Positions 1-8,768 are shown, counted from the first letter of the stretch. The stretch is 64,000 bases of DNA from Streptomyces sp. NBC_00442 (GCF_036014195.1 NZ_CP107918.1:1-64000); one strand, 5' to 3'. Program-made: numbers and translations. Notes: a model not told the origin generated them from the sequence alone.

Positions 1-219
1 GGTCGAGCCGCCGAACCAAATGCGGTGGTCGGTGTCGGAGACGATGCGGTCCCCCGTGACGGTTACGGGGTAGGTGAGGAAGCTGTACTCGACGGTGCGG
101 TTCTCGGTGACGTACGGGATGCGCTGGACGACGAGGTGGCCGGCGCGGACGACGACGTCGTAGCCGTCGTCGAGGAGGCGGGACAGGTCCGTGTCACGAG
201 CGAGAGGTCCGGTAGGCAT
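1..219 (-). CDS. E1-like DUF6791/ThiF protein, 5' part only
   Basis: The first 73 codons of a leftward gene that leaves the window. It starts MPTGPLARDTDLSRLLDDG and contains VVQRIPYVT and ITDTDH-like segments (read here as VSDTDHRIWFGG). This matches the N-terminal DUF6791 region that precedes a ThiF/E1-type adenylation domain in bacterial ubiquitin-like operons; the adenylation domain itself lies outside. The ATG at 219 sits 26 bases inside the end of the multiubiquitin gene in another frame, so the two are probably translationally coupled. By family knowledge the protein would activate the C terminus of a ubiquitin-like partner with ATP. The assignment rests on N-terminal similarity and context; the catalytic part is not visible. 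Confidence 0.75.
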   Translation of the reverse strand, partial: MPTGPLARDTDLSRLLDDGYDVVVRAGHLVVQRIPYVTENRTVEYSFLTYPVTVTGDRIVSDTDHRIWFGGST

Positions 220-454
220 CGAAGACCATCTCCTTCTTCACTCGGACGCTGTGGCCGGCGGTGAGGCTGCCCGTTCCGTGGCCTCCGTGGCCGCGGCTGT
301 AGCGGACGGTGTAGGTGTCCTGCTCGTTCGGCTGCTGGCCGGGGTAGGCGAGGTCGACGACCTGCTCGTAGGTGATCTCCTTCGCCTCCCAGGTGTGGGG
401 ACGGGCGTTGACGATGATCGTGACGGACTTGTGCCCGTGGGTTTCCTGGGACAT
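194..454 (-). CDS. multiubiquitin-domain protein (single beta-grasp domain)
   Basis: An 86-residue protein that is essentially one multiubiquitin domain: VTIIVNARPHTWEAKEI, then ITYEQVVDLAYPG, TYTVRYSRG and a VKKEMVFDAYRTSRS end. Family members are ubiquitin-like modifiers or adaptors found with E1, E2 and JAB-type proteins. Only one copy of the domain is present although the family is named for tandem copies, and the C terminus is not a diglycine. The ATG at 454 is preceded by AGGAGG with 5-base spacing, so the upstream in-frame extension to 712 is rejected. The gene overlaps the E1-like gene and follows DUF3892 after 106 bases. Confidence 0.85.
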   Translation of the reverse strand: MSQETHGHKSVTIIVNARPHTWEAKEITYEQVVDLAYPGQQPNEQDTYTVRYSRGHGGHGTGSLTAGHSVRVKKEMVFDAYRTSRS

Positions 455-560
455 GGGGTCCTCCTGAAGTGGGGAGCGTGTGTTCAGAGTGGTGGGTGCC
501 GGGGCGTCTGGCGCGCCGCCGTGTGGGCGGCGCGTCAGACGGCCGGTCGACGGTGGCGGG

Positions 561-845
561 TCAGCGCCGGGGAAGGGCGAGGAGGTTGTTGGTCCATACG
601 CCGTCGGCGTGGGTCCGCAGGTGCTTCTCGCCCCGGGCGGGCGTGACGACGGCGACCTCCGTGCGGTGTCCAGCCGCGTCGCTGGTGTAGGCCTTGCCGG
701 ATTTGTTCTCAATCCAGTCGACGATCTGCGCCCGGGTGCTGTTGCCGGTGTCGCCGGAGGTTTGGTTGGTCCACCACAGGTGGGTGATGTGCTCGTGCGT
801 GGTGCCGCCGGCCGTCAGGCGCACCGCGGTGATCTGGATAGCCAT
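561..845 (-). CDS. DUF3892 domain protein
   Basis: A 94-residue protein beginning MAIQITAVRLTAGG, with THLWWTNQTSGDTGNSTR, then VDWIENKSGKAYTSD and LRTHADGVWTNNLLALPRR. This is the full length and order of a DUF3892 domain, a small family of unknown biochemistry common beside bacterial ubiquitin-like genes and in genomic islands. It lies between the ImmA/IrrE-type gene (156 bases upstream) and the multiubiquitin gene (106 bases downstream) on the same strand, so it is probably co-transcribed. No enzyme motif is visible. The operonic role is inferred from position only. Confidence 0.8.
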   Translation of the reverse strand: MAIQITAVRLTAGGTTHEHITHLWWTNQTSGDTGNSTRAQIVDWIENKSGKAYTSDAAGHRTEVAVVTPARGEKHLRTHADGVWTNNLLALPRR

Positions 846-1001
846 GTTGCTGTTCCTGCCGTTCCTGCCGGCAACGCTCCAACGGGTTCCCGCGACCGGC
901 GCCCGGGTTCCGTGAGCACCCTGGGTGGGGTGCTTCGCCTGGGACGGACGACGTAACTCGCGGGTAGCCGGGAGTACGTGGCGGGCGAGCCCTACGGGGT
1001 G

Positions 1002-2027
1002 TCAGGAGCAGTCGAGGCAGCGGCCGCTGTCCGTGGGGAACATGGCGGGCGGATGCACGATGAAGCATCCTGGGCAGGTGCGGCCGGGGGTGCGGAGCGG
1101 GCAGGCGCAGCGACCACAGTCGGGGCATCGGGGAACGCGGCAGCGCGGGCAGGCGGGTTCGAAGGAACGGTAGTGCTCGTCGCAGTTCGCGCAGTCGTAG
1201 TTGCGTGACTGGGGGCCGGTGTCGGGGGTGGGTGGGGTGAAGGCGCGCCAGGGGGCGGAGTCGGTGACGAGCACGGCGACGGTGTAGCCGCCCATGGGGG
1301 CGGTGTCAGTGTGCAGTTCGCGTCCAAGGATGCCGTCGCGGTAGCGGATCTGGGTTCGTCCTTGCGCGCGGCCGTAGCCGGTCAGGGCTCGGTCGATGAC
1401 GGGGATGTCGCCTTGGAAGCTGCCGCGCCGCAGGGGTGGCAGGCCGTGGGAGGCGGCGAAAGCGAGGTGTCCGTCAGGGTCGAGGAGAAGAACGTGACCG
1501 GGGGCGGGGAGGTACTGGGCTGCTCGCACGCAGACGGCCATGCGGGAGGCGCTGCTCGACTCCCACAGGCGGGTGATCGCTGAGGCGGTGGGCCCTACGG
1601 CGTCCACGTGCTGCTCGACGAGGTGCGTGGGGATCAGGATCTGGGCGGCGAACGCGTCGCAGGCGGCGTCTTCGAGGAGGACGCCGCCGTCGGCTTCCCT
1701 GCTGAAGGGCTCCATGAGGTCGAAGCTGGTCTTCTGCAGGTGGTGACCGAGTTCGTGCAGGGCGGTGAAGTCCCGCCGTGCGTGGCTGGCGGAGGTGGCG
1801 ATGGACAAGCGAGGTGGGGGGCCGTAGTCGTACGCTCCGGCAACGCTGCAGCCTGGTGCCGTCTCGTTCTCGGGAACGTCTTTGACTGTGAGCTCGGGCC
1901 AGATCCGCAATTCTGCGAGGGCGCCTTGTGTCAGGCGCTCGATGGCGCCGGGGCGGGCTGCGTCGAGTTCTGTGATTATGGCGGCGGCCTGGATCCGGGC
2001 GGCGCCGGCGAGCACGTAGTTGACCAC
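1002..2027 (-). CDS. ImmA/IrrE-type metallopeptidase with C-terminal zinc ribbons
   Basis: A gluzincin-like peptidase. HELGHH, in the stretch FTALHELGHHLQK, supplies the zinc ligands and catalytic Glu, and the downstream EDAACDAFAAQILIP segment supplies the third ligand, as in ImmA/IrrE proteins. The middle region is a sensor-like domain. The last about 60 residues carry several CxxC/CxxCx pairs (CANCDEH, CPRC, CPDCGRC, CPGC) that look like tandem zinc ribbons, an unusual addition. In frame only a GTG at 2027 fits a start just after the upstream gene, with AGAGAGG about 12 bases away; the 380-residue version would overlap that gene. ImmA/IrrE enzymes usually cleave a partner HTH protein, and the preceding gene encodes one. 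Confidence 0.8.
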   Translation of the reverse strand: MVNYVLAGAARIQAAAIITELDAARPGAIERLTQGALAELRIWPELTVKDVPENETAPGCSVAGAYDYGPPPRLSIATSASHARRDFTALHELGHHLQKTSFDLMEPFSREADGGVLLEDAACDAFAAQILIPTHLVEQHVDAVGPTASAITRLWESSSASRMAVCVRAAQYLPAPGHVLLLDPDGHLAFAASHGLPPLRRGSFQGDIPVIDRALTGYGRAQGRTQIRYRDGILGRELHTDTAPMGGYTVAVLVTDSAPWRAFTPPTPDTGPQSRNYDCANCDEHYRSFEPACPRCRVPRCPDCGRCACPLRTPGRTCPGCFIVHPPAMFPTDSGRCLDCS

Positions 2028-2049
2028 CTCGGGCGTACCTCTCTCTTCT

Positions 2050-2958
2050 CTATTCGTCCAGGAGGAGTTCGAAGTAGCGGTCGGTGCGTGCAGTCCAGTT
2101 CGGCTGGGTGCGGTTTTCTTCGCGTGCCGCGAGCGCGTAGACACCGTAGGCGGCGCGCAGACGGGCGGCGTGTTCGGTTTCGCCGTACTGAGCGGCGAGC
2201 TTCTTGACCTGGCTGCGACGCAGGGGCCGGTTGAGTTCGTGTACGACGGTGGGCGGTAGGGCGGGGTTGGCGTCGAGGAAGTGGTCGGCGGGCTGGTCGT
2301 GGAGTGCGGCGAGCGTGGCGGCCTGTTCGGCGGAGAGGGGCTGCTGGCCCCTCCACACGTCCAGCGCCAGGGGTGGCGGCAGTTTCAGTTCGGCCGCGAG
2401 ATGCTGGATGGTGATGTCGTGATCACGAAACACCTGAGAGAGGCCCCCCGACCCCTGCGGGGCCCACCGTGCCGAGGCGAGGACCTCCACGTGGTCGGTG
2501 AGGGTGGCACGGTACTCGCTGGCCGCCGCGGACAAGACGGTACCGCTCCCCCACTGGGCGCCGGTCACGGTGTCTGCGATCGTCCGGGGAGTGAGGGCGC
2601 CGGGGCGGCTGGTCAGTTCGCTGACCTGCCGGTCCAGCACACACCACGGCACGTCGGTCTCCAGGCCCCACCAAAGTGCAAGTGGCTGCTCCAAAGTGGT
2701 CGCCTGGGCGGGCAGGAGCAGCGTGTCGGCGTCGGCGTACCGTTCGAAGGAGACCGGGACGGCACGCACGGTGTCATCGGCACCAGTGGTAGTGATCAGA
2801 AGCAGTTGGACGGTGCCTTCCCACACCGCACGCCAGATGTGGCCGGGGCAGGGGTCCTGGGGTGGTGCGGTGGCCACCTGGTAGACGGCGTCGGGCACCC
2901 TCAGGCCCGCCGCGGCGGCTACCAGCCTCTGGTAGGCAGTGGTGTGGACAGAGCTCAT
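2050..2958 (-). CDS. HTH (XRE-like) protein paired with the metallopeptidase
   Basis: About 302 residues. The first 180 form an uncharacterised alpha/beta region (Trp-rich: GHIWRAVWEGTVQLLLITT, LALWWGLETDVPWCVLD). From about residue 185 comes an XRE-like helix-turn-helix (QVFRDHDITIQHLAAELKL, then LSAEQAATLAALHDQPA). The ATG at 2958 has GGGGGAGA five bases upstream, better than the ATG at 2991. The stop at 2050 is 22 bases from the start of the ImmA/IrrE-type gene. HTH plus IrrE pairs act as repressor and protease in many mobile and defence loci, so this is the likely operon regulator. The N-terminal domain is not recognised. Confidence 0.65.
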   Translation of the reverse strand: MSSVHTTAYQRLVAAAAGLRVPDAVYQVATAPPQDPCPGHIWRAVWEGTVQLLLITTTGADDTVRAVPVSFERYADADTLLLPAQATTLEQPLALWWGLETDVPWCVLDRQVSELTSRPGALTPRTIADTVTGAQWGSGTVLSAAASEYRATLTDHVEVLASARWAPQGSGGLSQVFRDHDITIQHLAAELKLPPPLALDVWRGQQPLSAEQAATLAALHDQPADHFLDANPALPPTVVHELNRPLRRSQVKKLAAQYGETEHAARLRAAYGVYALAAREENRTQPNWTARTDRYFELLLDE

Positions 2959-3038
2959 GCTGTCTCCCCCGTCTCCTCGGCTGCGGTCCATCAGCGCATT
3001 CTCTTCTCACTGGGTCCAGACGACGTAACTGGGGCCGT

Positions 3039-3992
3039 TCACGACGCAGCCTCTTCGCAACGCCTCAGTAGCGCGGCCATCACTGCCTGCAGGTCGCTGT
3101 CCAACGACAGGGCATCGCGGAGCATGGTCTTGAGGTTGGACAGGACAAGCACTGCGTGGCCCTGCCGGATCTCCAGCAGCTGCGCCGCGTGATGCGCGTC
3201 CTTGTCGAGGTAGGGAAGCAGCAGGCGCTCGTTGGGTGAGAGTCGCTGCCAGATGTCCTCGGCGATCCCCTCCGTCCCGGTCGGGTCCGGCGCGGTAGTG
3301 GCCGCATGCTGCTCGACGATGGCGGCGACGGTCCCCTCATCGGCGAACAGCCGGGTCACGCGGGCCGGTGCCAAGAGCTCGAAGCGGGACTCGAGAACCT
3401 TTGCGAGGTCTTCCTCCCTTACCGCTCCCTGTGCGTGCTGCAGCACGCAGAGCAGGATGGTTTTGAGGGCGTGCACGGTCTGCTTGGGCGTTGGGCCGGA
3501 ATGGTTCCAGCGGGTGATGCCGACGCCTCTGACGTGCGCGGCATGGGCGATGAGATCGTCGAGGTCCCCCTGCCAGAGGGCTTCTTCGGGGTGGTCGGCC
3601 AGCGCCCAACGCGGCGGGGAGCCGTTGCTCTTGCGGTAGGCCGTGTCCTCGCCCATCAGCCGGGCGATACGGCGCCGCAGTTTGCCGCGGGGGGTCTTCT
3701 TCGCTTCGTCGATGAGGTAGTTCTTAATGGAGGTGAGAAGTACGCGTTCCAGGGATTCCTGGTCTGCCGTAAGCGTGAAGCAGCGGGTCACGAACTTCTG
3801 CCCCTTGGCGGTCACCATCGCCAAAACCACCTCATAAGCAGCTTCGTTGCCCCACTGTGCGTAGCCCTCAGGCGGTGGAAATCCGTAGGCACGACGCACC
3901 TGATGCACCAGCCGCCACAACAGATCGAACGTGGCCGGCCCGAAGCCGCCGGTCTGCAGCTCCTCGTACGCACCACCTGTCACGAGCCCCAC
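3039..3992 (-). CDS. uncharacterised sigma-70-like protein
   Basis: About 317 residues of coding sequence at the 3' end of a much longer spurious open frame. The central part, LERVLLTSIKNYLIDEAKK followed by GKLRRRIARLM, resembles sigma region 2 or a degenerate polymerase-associated fold. LSPNERLLLPYLDKD, then AAQLLEIRQGHAVLVLSNL, resembles a region-4 HTH. I do not recognise a named family, so sigma-like is an inference. Candidate starts are GTG at 3992 (GGGGAG 11 bases upstream) and GTG at 3983. It runs leftward towards the HTH/IrrE/ubiquitin-like genes with an 80-base gap and diverges from the helicase at 4275. Confidence 0.55.
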   Translation of the reverse strand: MGLVTGGAYEELQTGGFGPATFDLLWRLVHQVRRAYGFPPPEGYAQWGNEAAYEVVLAMVTAKGQKFVTRCFTLTADQESLERVLLTSIKNYLIDEAKKTPRGKLRRRIARLMGEDTAYRKSNGSPPRWALADHPEEALWQGDLDDLIAHAAHVRGVGITRWNHSGPTPKQTVHALKTILLCVLQHAQGAVREEDLAKVLESRFELLAPARVTRLFADEGTVAAIVEQHAATTAPDPTGTEGIAEDIWQRLSPNERLLLPYLDKDAHHAAQLLEIRQGHAVLVLSNLKTMLRDALSLDSDLQAVMAALLRRCEEAAS

Positions 3993-4274
3993 CCCGATCC
4001 ATGCTCCCCACCAGACGTCTGTGGCCGTGGGGTTTCGAGCCCGCATGCACCAGCATCCGCGGACGCATGCGACACACGCATATCCCCTCACTTCGTGGCA
4101 GGACCTGACCAGTAGAAACCCAGGCGGTCTTGGCGACGGCGTCGTCAATGCCTTGTATCCGGACGCCCGAGAGGGGCTGTGGGCCGGATCGCTGTTGGCC
4201 CTGGTGGGGCATCGTTCGTACGCTACGAGCCGGCAGGCAGGGAAGCCAGTTCGCGCAGGTGAATGGGGGCGTAG

Positions 4275-6632
4275 GTGCAGGGCGGGCCAGTACTGCGGGC
4301 GCATCAGGTCGAGGCGGTGGACGCGGCGGCGCGCGCCTTGGCAGGCACCCCGCCGGCCAGCGGAGGTCTGCGGGCCACGGTGGTCTCGGCGTGCGGGACG
4401 GGAAAGACGTTCATGGGAGCGCACATCTCCTTGCGGGTGGCGCGCACAGGTGGCGTGCTGGTGTTGGTACCGACGCTGGATCTGCTGGTGCAGACGGTCG
4501 CCGCCTGGCGGAAGGCGGGCCGGGTGGGACCGATGGTGGCGGTCTGCTCGCTGCGGGCGGACGCGGAGCTGGATGCCGCCGGGGTGCGCTGCACTACTGA
4601 CGCGAGGCTCCTGTCGGCGTGGGCTGGCAGGAAGGGGCGGGTGACGGTGTTCGCCACCTACGCGTCGCTGCCGGTGCTCACCGAGGCTCACGCCTCGGGG
4701 CTTCGGCGGTGGGACTTGGTGGTGGTGGACGAGGCGCACCGCACGTCGGGCCCGTGGGGCAAGCCGTGGGCCGCGGTCCATGACGATGCCGTGCTGCCGG
4801 CGGACCGCCGGCTGTATCTGACGGCGACGCCGCGGGTGGCCGATCCCTGGGCCGCGGTGGACGACGGGGATGACGAGGCCGCAAGCGGGCCGGCACTGAT
4901 GGCCTCGATGGACGACGAGACGACGTTCGGCCCGGTGGTGTACCGGCTGACGCTGGCCGAAGCCATCGCCCGCGGGCTGCTGGCCCGCTACCAGATCATC
5001 GTGATGGAGATCCGCGACCAGGCCCTGGCGCCGGGGGCGGCGGGTGAGGAGCGCGCGGAGGTGGATGTGGCCGCGGCGCGGCTGGAAGCGCTGACCACAG
5101 CCGTACTCAAAGCCGCGGCCGCCCATCAGCTCGACCGTGTGATGACGTTCCATCACCGCGTCGCGGACACCCGCGCGTTTGCCGAGGCATCGCCGGGCGC
5201 CTCCCGTCAGCTCTGGGCCGTGGATCCGGCGATCTATCCGCGTCGGGTGTGGTCCGGCTGGCTGCACGGCGACCATGGCATGGCTCACCGGCGCGACGTG
5301 TTGGCCCAGTTCGCCCGCGGCTGGGGCGCGGACGGGGTGGTGGTGGAACGCTGCGTGCTCTCCAGTGCCCGGGTGCTGGCTGAGGGGGTGGACATCCCCG
5401 AGGTGGACGCGGTGGTCTTCGCCGACCCCAGGGAGTCGATCGTCGACACCGTCCAGACGGTCGGACGCGCGCTGCGGCAGGGGCCCAGCGGTGACAAGGT
5501 CGCCTCCCTGGTGGTGCCGGTCTTCCTGTCCCCCGACGAGCGCTGCGAGGACTGGCTGGCATCCGGCTCGTATCTGCCGCTGGTCAAGGTCCTGGCCGCG
5601 CTCGCCGCCCACGACACTGACGTGATCGACCGGCTCGCCGCCTGGCCCGGCGGGGACGACACGGGCGCGGCCCCACTGGCCAAGGGGCCGTTGCTGTTCG
5701 CCACCGACCGCCATCCCGCTGACATCGCGGAGTTCGTCAGGCTGCGGGTGATCAACGTAGAGCGCCGCGGGTGGCTGCGCGGCTGGACGGCCGCCCGCCG
5801 CTTTCACGCGACCCGCGGCCACCTGAACGTCCCCTACCTCTGCAAGGACGGGGCATTTCCGCTGGGCCAGTGGATCGCCGAGCAGCGCAAGGCCAACAAG
5901 ACCGGCCGCCTGCCTGCCGTACGCATCGACGCGCTGACCAGGCTGGGCATGGTGTGGAGCCACCCCGACCATGTATTCAGCGCTGGGCTGTCGATGGCCC
6001 GCGCCTACCATGCCGTCCACGGCCACCTCGCGGCCGGGCACGACGCCGTCATGGACGGCTATCCGGTCGGAACGTGGCTGGCCAACCGGCGCCGGGAGGC
6101 ACGCCTTGCCGTCGGCAGCAAGGGCGCGTTGTCCAACACGCGCAAGACGGCGTTGGCCGACGTGGACCCGTGCTGGTGCCCCGCGTGGCCGCTGGTGTGG
6201 CAGCGCCGTTTCACACTCCTCAAGCGGTACCTCGCCGCGGGAGGACCGGTAGAGATAGCGGAAATCGAGCCGGGTCACATGATTGCCGGAGAAGACGTCG
6301 GTGCCTGGCTGGCCCACCAGCGCAGCAACTGGGACACCCTCCACGAGGAACAGCGCCGGCTGCTGGCTGAGCTCAGCGTGACGCCCAGTGGTGGCGGCAT
6401 CCAGAGCGCGCCGCGTCTCGCTCCAGACCACAAGTTCGCGCGGAACCTCGCCGCTGCGGCCAGCTACGCCCGGCGCGAAGGACACCTGAACGTCCCCCGC
6501 CAGCATGTGGAGATCACCGGCGGTACCGAGATCAAACTCGGGATATGGATCGCCAACCAGCGCTCCCGCCGAGCGAGACTGCACCCGCAGCGCATCGACG
6601 CGCTCAACGCTCTCGACATGCGCTGGAACTGA
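4275..6632 (+). CDS. superfamily 2 helicase with four helicase-associated repeats
   Basis: 785 residues. Walker A SACGTGKT lies at about 38-45, motif II VVDEAH near 152, TATPR (motif III) near 178 and QTVGRALRQ (motif VI) near 395. After residue 500 come four helicase-associated repeats of the form A-x-x-(Y/F)-HAxxGHLNVP ... LGxWIAxQR ... RIDAL-x-x-L, ending RIDALNALDMRWN; the third is degenerate. This architecture is frequent on Streptomyces chromosome ends and linear plasmids; the substrate is unknown. Start GTG 4275. It diverges from the sigma-like gene at 3992, leaving about 280 bases for two promoters. A second, broken copy lies at 10650-11632. Confidence 0.85.
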   Translation: MQGGPVLRAHQVEAVDAAARALAGTPPASGGLRATVVSACGTGKTFMGAHISLRVARTGGVLVLVPTLDLLVQTVAAWRKAGRVGPMVAVCSLRADAELDAAGVRCTTDARLLSAWAGRKGRVTVFATYASLPVLTEAHASGLRRWDLVVVDEAHRTSGPWGKPWAAVHDDAVLPADRRLYLTATPRVADPWAAVDDGDDEAASGPALMASMDDETTFGPVVYRLTLAEAIARGLLARYQIIVMEIRDQALAPGAAGEERAEVDVAAARLEALTTAVLKAAAAHQLDRVMTFHHRVADTRAFAEASPGASRQLWAVDPAIYPRRVWSGWLHGDHGMAHRRDVLAQFARGWGADGVVVERCVLSSARVLAEGVDIPEVDAVVFADPRESIVDTVQTVGRALRQGPSGDKVASLVVPVFLSPDERCEDWLASGSYLPLVKVLAALAAHDTDVIDRLAAWPGGDDTGAAPLAKGPLLFATDRHPADIAEFVRLRVINVERRGWLRGWTAARRFHATRGHLNVPYLCKDGAFPLGQWIAEQRKANKTGRLPAVRIDALTRLGMVWSHPDHVFSAGLSMARAYHAVHGHLAAGHDAVMDGYPVGTWLANRRREARLAVGSKGALSNTRKTALADVDPCWCPAWPLVWQRRFTLLKRYLAAGGPVEIAEIEPGHMIAGEDVGAWLAHQRSNWDTLHEEQRRLLAELSVTPSGGGIQSAPRLAPDHKFARNLAAAASYARREGHLNVPRQHVEITGGTEIKLGIWIANQRSRRARLHPQRIDALNALDMRWN

Positions 6633-6749
6633 AGCCGGCAGCCGGGCCCACCGCAGCGCCGCGCGCACACCCTTCCGTCCACGCGCGCTCGGCGGCTCCC
6701 GCAGCCTCGGCCCAGGGCAAGCAGTTCACGCGGGTTCCGCGTGGCCTGG

Positions 6750-7889
6750 TCATGATGTGCTGGCCTGGGGCTTGTTGACAGGCCGTACACGCAGACGCGG
6801 ACGCCGGGTGTGCTGGGGGGCCTCTGCGTCGATGCCTGACTCTGTCAGCTCGCGGTAGAACCACTCGATCCCGCGAGCAGGAACGGTGCCGCGCTCCTGG
6901 TCAGCGCTGGGCTGGGGTGGGCGCAGCCGGGCCTCTTCGGCGAGCCGAAGCAGGCCGGAGTGCTCCTCGGGACGAATAAGCAGGGGTGTGCCGGGTGCGG
7001 GGGTGAGGCGGGTGAAGCGGGCAGCGGCGTGCAGGAAGACGGTCGACCAGGAAGGAACGAGGTGCGTGGCGCAGCCGTCGGTCTGCCCGAGGGGGTCGTG
7101 CAAGGCCAGGGTGGAGGTTTCCTCGCGCCAGTCCGCCAGGCGCGCGGTGCCCAGTTGCTGCCCAGCGGCGCCGGTGAAGACCCCTACCGCCAGCGCGGCA
7201 GCGAGACGGGGGTGTGCGGTGGCGCCGTGGATGCGGCGGATGATCTCCGCGGTGGTCTGTGACGAGCACGGCCGCGGTCGGGGCCGGTAGCGCCATCTGA
7301 TCGGCGGTGGGAGGCATCCGATGCAGTGGTCCTCACCGTCCCATTCCGCCAGCCGCTGAAGCGCCGGCACGGTGATCCAGCGGCCGGCAGCCCGCGGCGA
7401 CACGGCGGGGCGGTCCGGGCCAGGAGCGGCCGCCCCGGCGAGGAGGTCGCCGGCGGCCGAAGCCTGGACGAGCGTGTGGGGCACGTCGGTGAGAGCGTCG
7501 CGCAGGGCAGCGGTCGGACGGGAGCGGTGGCACACCAGGACCAGGTGCGCTCCGGTGAACGCCCGCAGGTCGAGCAGGCGTTGCAGGCGGATTCGGGTGA
7601 GCAGGTGAGCACGAAGGATCGTCAGGCGTTCTACGGGAAGCGCCGCTAGCCAGGCTGTGGCGGCCTCCCACACCGGGGCGCGCGCATCTGGGAAGCCCGG
7701 GAGGTGCGCGGGTTTGCCCAGCGCCACCAGGAGGTCGTGGGCGAAGTAGCGGTCGCTGGTCGTACCCGGCGTGGGGTGGACGGTGACACAGCCGGCCGCC
7801 GGGTCGTGCCCGGCGAGCGCCGCACGGGTCACAGCAGCGTCGTCACTGGGGTCGAGCAGGACGGTGACATCAGGGAATGTGTTGTTCAC
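6750..7889 (-). CDS. third gene of a Tns-like transposon, unknown function
   Basis: 379 residues starting MNNTFPDVTVLLDPSDD, last gene of a leftward three-gene transposon operon, 66 bases after the ATPase. The N-terminal half looks like an alpha/beta fold (VTVLLDPSDDAAVTRAALAG, HLVLVCHRSRPTAALRDAL). A central CIGCLPPPIRWRY patch and a C-terminal helical part (IEWFYRELTESGIDAEAP) follow. It holds the position TniQ/TnsD occupies in related elements, but I see neither the TniQ zinc-finger Cys/His pattern nor a resolvase motif. A target-selection or accessory role is inferred from position only. Confidence 0.6.
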   Translation of the reverse strand: MNNTFPDVTVLLDPSDDAAVTRAALAGHDPAAGCVTVHPTPGTTSDRYFAHDLLVALGKPAHLPGFPDARAPVWEAATAWLAALPVERLTILRAHLLTRIRLQRLLDLRAFTGAHLVLVCHRSRPTAALRDALTDVPHTLVQASAAGDLLAGAAAPGPDRPAVSPRAAGRWITVPALQRLAEWDGEDHCIGCLPPPIRWRYRPRPRPCSSQTTAEIIRRIHGATAHPRLAAALAVGVFTGAAGQQLGTARLADWREETSTLALHDPLGQTDGCATHLVPSWSTVFLHAAARFTRLTPAPGTPLLIRPEEHSGLLRLAEEARLRPPQPSADQERGTVPARGIEWFYRELTESGIDAEAPQHTRRPRLRVRPVNKPQASTS

Positions 7890-7955
7890 AGGTCTCCGGC
7901 GTCGTTTCGTCGGCGCCAGGGTGCGGCGGGCAGATGCGGACGGGTCCGGAAGTAC

Positions 7956-8768
7956 TCACGGCCGGGTGCGGCGGCCGAGCTTGCTGAAGACCCAGCGCAG
8001 CAGGTCCCGGTTGACCTCGAGATCCGGGGTGGCATCCAGGGCCCGCCCCAAGTGGTAGGTGATCTTGGCCCAGGTGCGGAAGACGCCATGGGCGGCCACG
8101 TCATCGCAGTACAGCAGGTCATCGCCATCCACGCCGTGCCACACCGGGTGGTAGGCGGGGATCGTGGTCAGGACCTCCTCGCGGGTCAGCGGACGAAACT
8201 CCTGCCAGATGTGCACCCGGGAGGCCAGCATGTCCTTGCGGCTCAGCACGTCGTAGGTGTTGCCGCCGCCGACGAAGACCACCGCGATATCGGTGTACAG
8301 GTCGTCGAACAGGTGCCGGAAGTACTCGAAGGACTCCTCCCGCAGCCACTGCGCCTCATCACAGACCAGCACGCGGAACTGTTCGGCCAGCACGTCTTTC
8401 AGCAGGGTGTCGAACGCGGTCGGCTGCCTGGGCGGGCTGCCCGGCAGTTCAAGCACGTTGAACAGGTTGTGTCGGATGTCCAGCACGGTGGGCCGGCCTC
8501 GGAACTCAATCCGGCGCGTCGCGCCCGGCGCCAGCTCCCGCAGCGAGGCGTTGACCGACATCGTCTTGCCCAGCCCCGCCGCCCCGTAGACACACATCAT
8601 CCCGCGCGCGGCGATCACCTCCCCGAGATTGGCCAGCGTCTCCTTCAACGCCGATGTGCCCATCACGTGCGCGTCGGGCAGCGACAAGTAGTGGTCCTTG
8701 CGCGGCGACGGGAGCGGGCCGCGTCGCGGGCGGGCCGGCAAGGGGCGAGCGGCAGGTATGGCATTCAT
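7956..8768 (-). CDS. transposition AAA+ ATPase (TnsC/TniB/IstB-like)
   Basis: 270 residues. Walker A is GAAGLGKT (residues about 62-69) and Walker B is RVLVCDEAQ (about 133-141), followed by VVFVGGGNT and a sensor region, the order of TniB/TnsC-type regulators. These proteins bind target DNA with ATP and activate the transposase. The start at 8768 overlaps the transposase stop by four bases, the usual coupling in these elements. Start ATG; the N-terminal tail is Pro/Arg-rich. Intact. Confidence 0.85.
   Translation of the reverse strand: MNAIPAARPLPARPRRGPLPSPRKDHYLSLPDAHVMGTSALKETLANLGEVIAARGMMCVYGAAGLGKTMSVNASLRELAPGATRRIEFRGRPTVLDIRHNLFNVLELPGSPPRQPTAFDTLLKDVLAEQFRVLVCDEAQWLREESFEYFRHLFDDLYTDIAVVFVGGGNTYDVLSRKDMLASRVHIWQEFRPLTREEVLTTIPAYHPVWHGVDGDDLLYCDDVAAHGVFRTWAKITYHLGRALDATPDLEVNRDLLRWVFSKLGRRTRP

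Noticed and set aside
1..219. Chromosome telomere at the window edge
   Set aside because: The edge lies inside a coding sequence; no terminal palindromes are present.
25..264. Plus-strand ORF at the left edge
   Set aside because: Antisense to the E1-like and multiubiquitin genes, whose ribosome site and family matches are clear.
3039..6668. A 1209-residue open frame on the minus strand
   Set aside because: Only its 3' third (3039-3992) has natural composition; the rest is the antisense of the helicase, an artefact of high GC.
6750..7889. Third transposon gene as TniQ or a resolvase
   Set aside because: No TniQ zinc-finger Cys/His pattern and no serine-recombinase motif visible; left as unknown.
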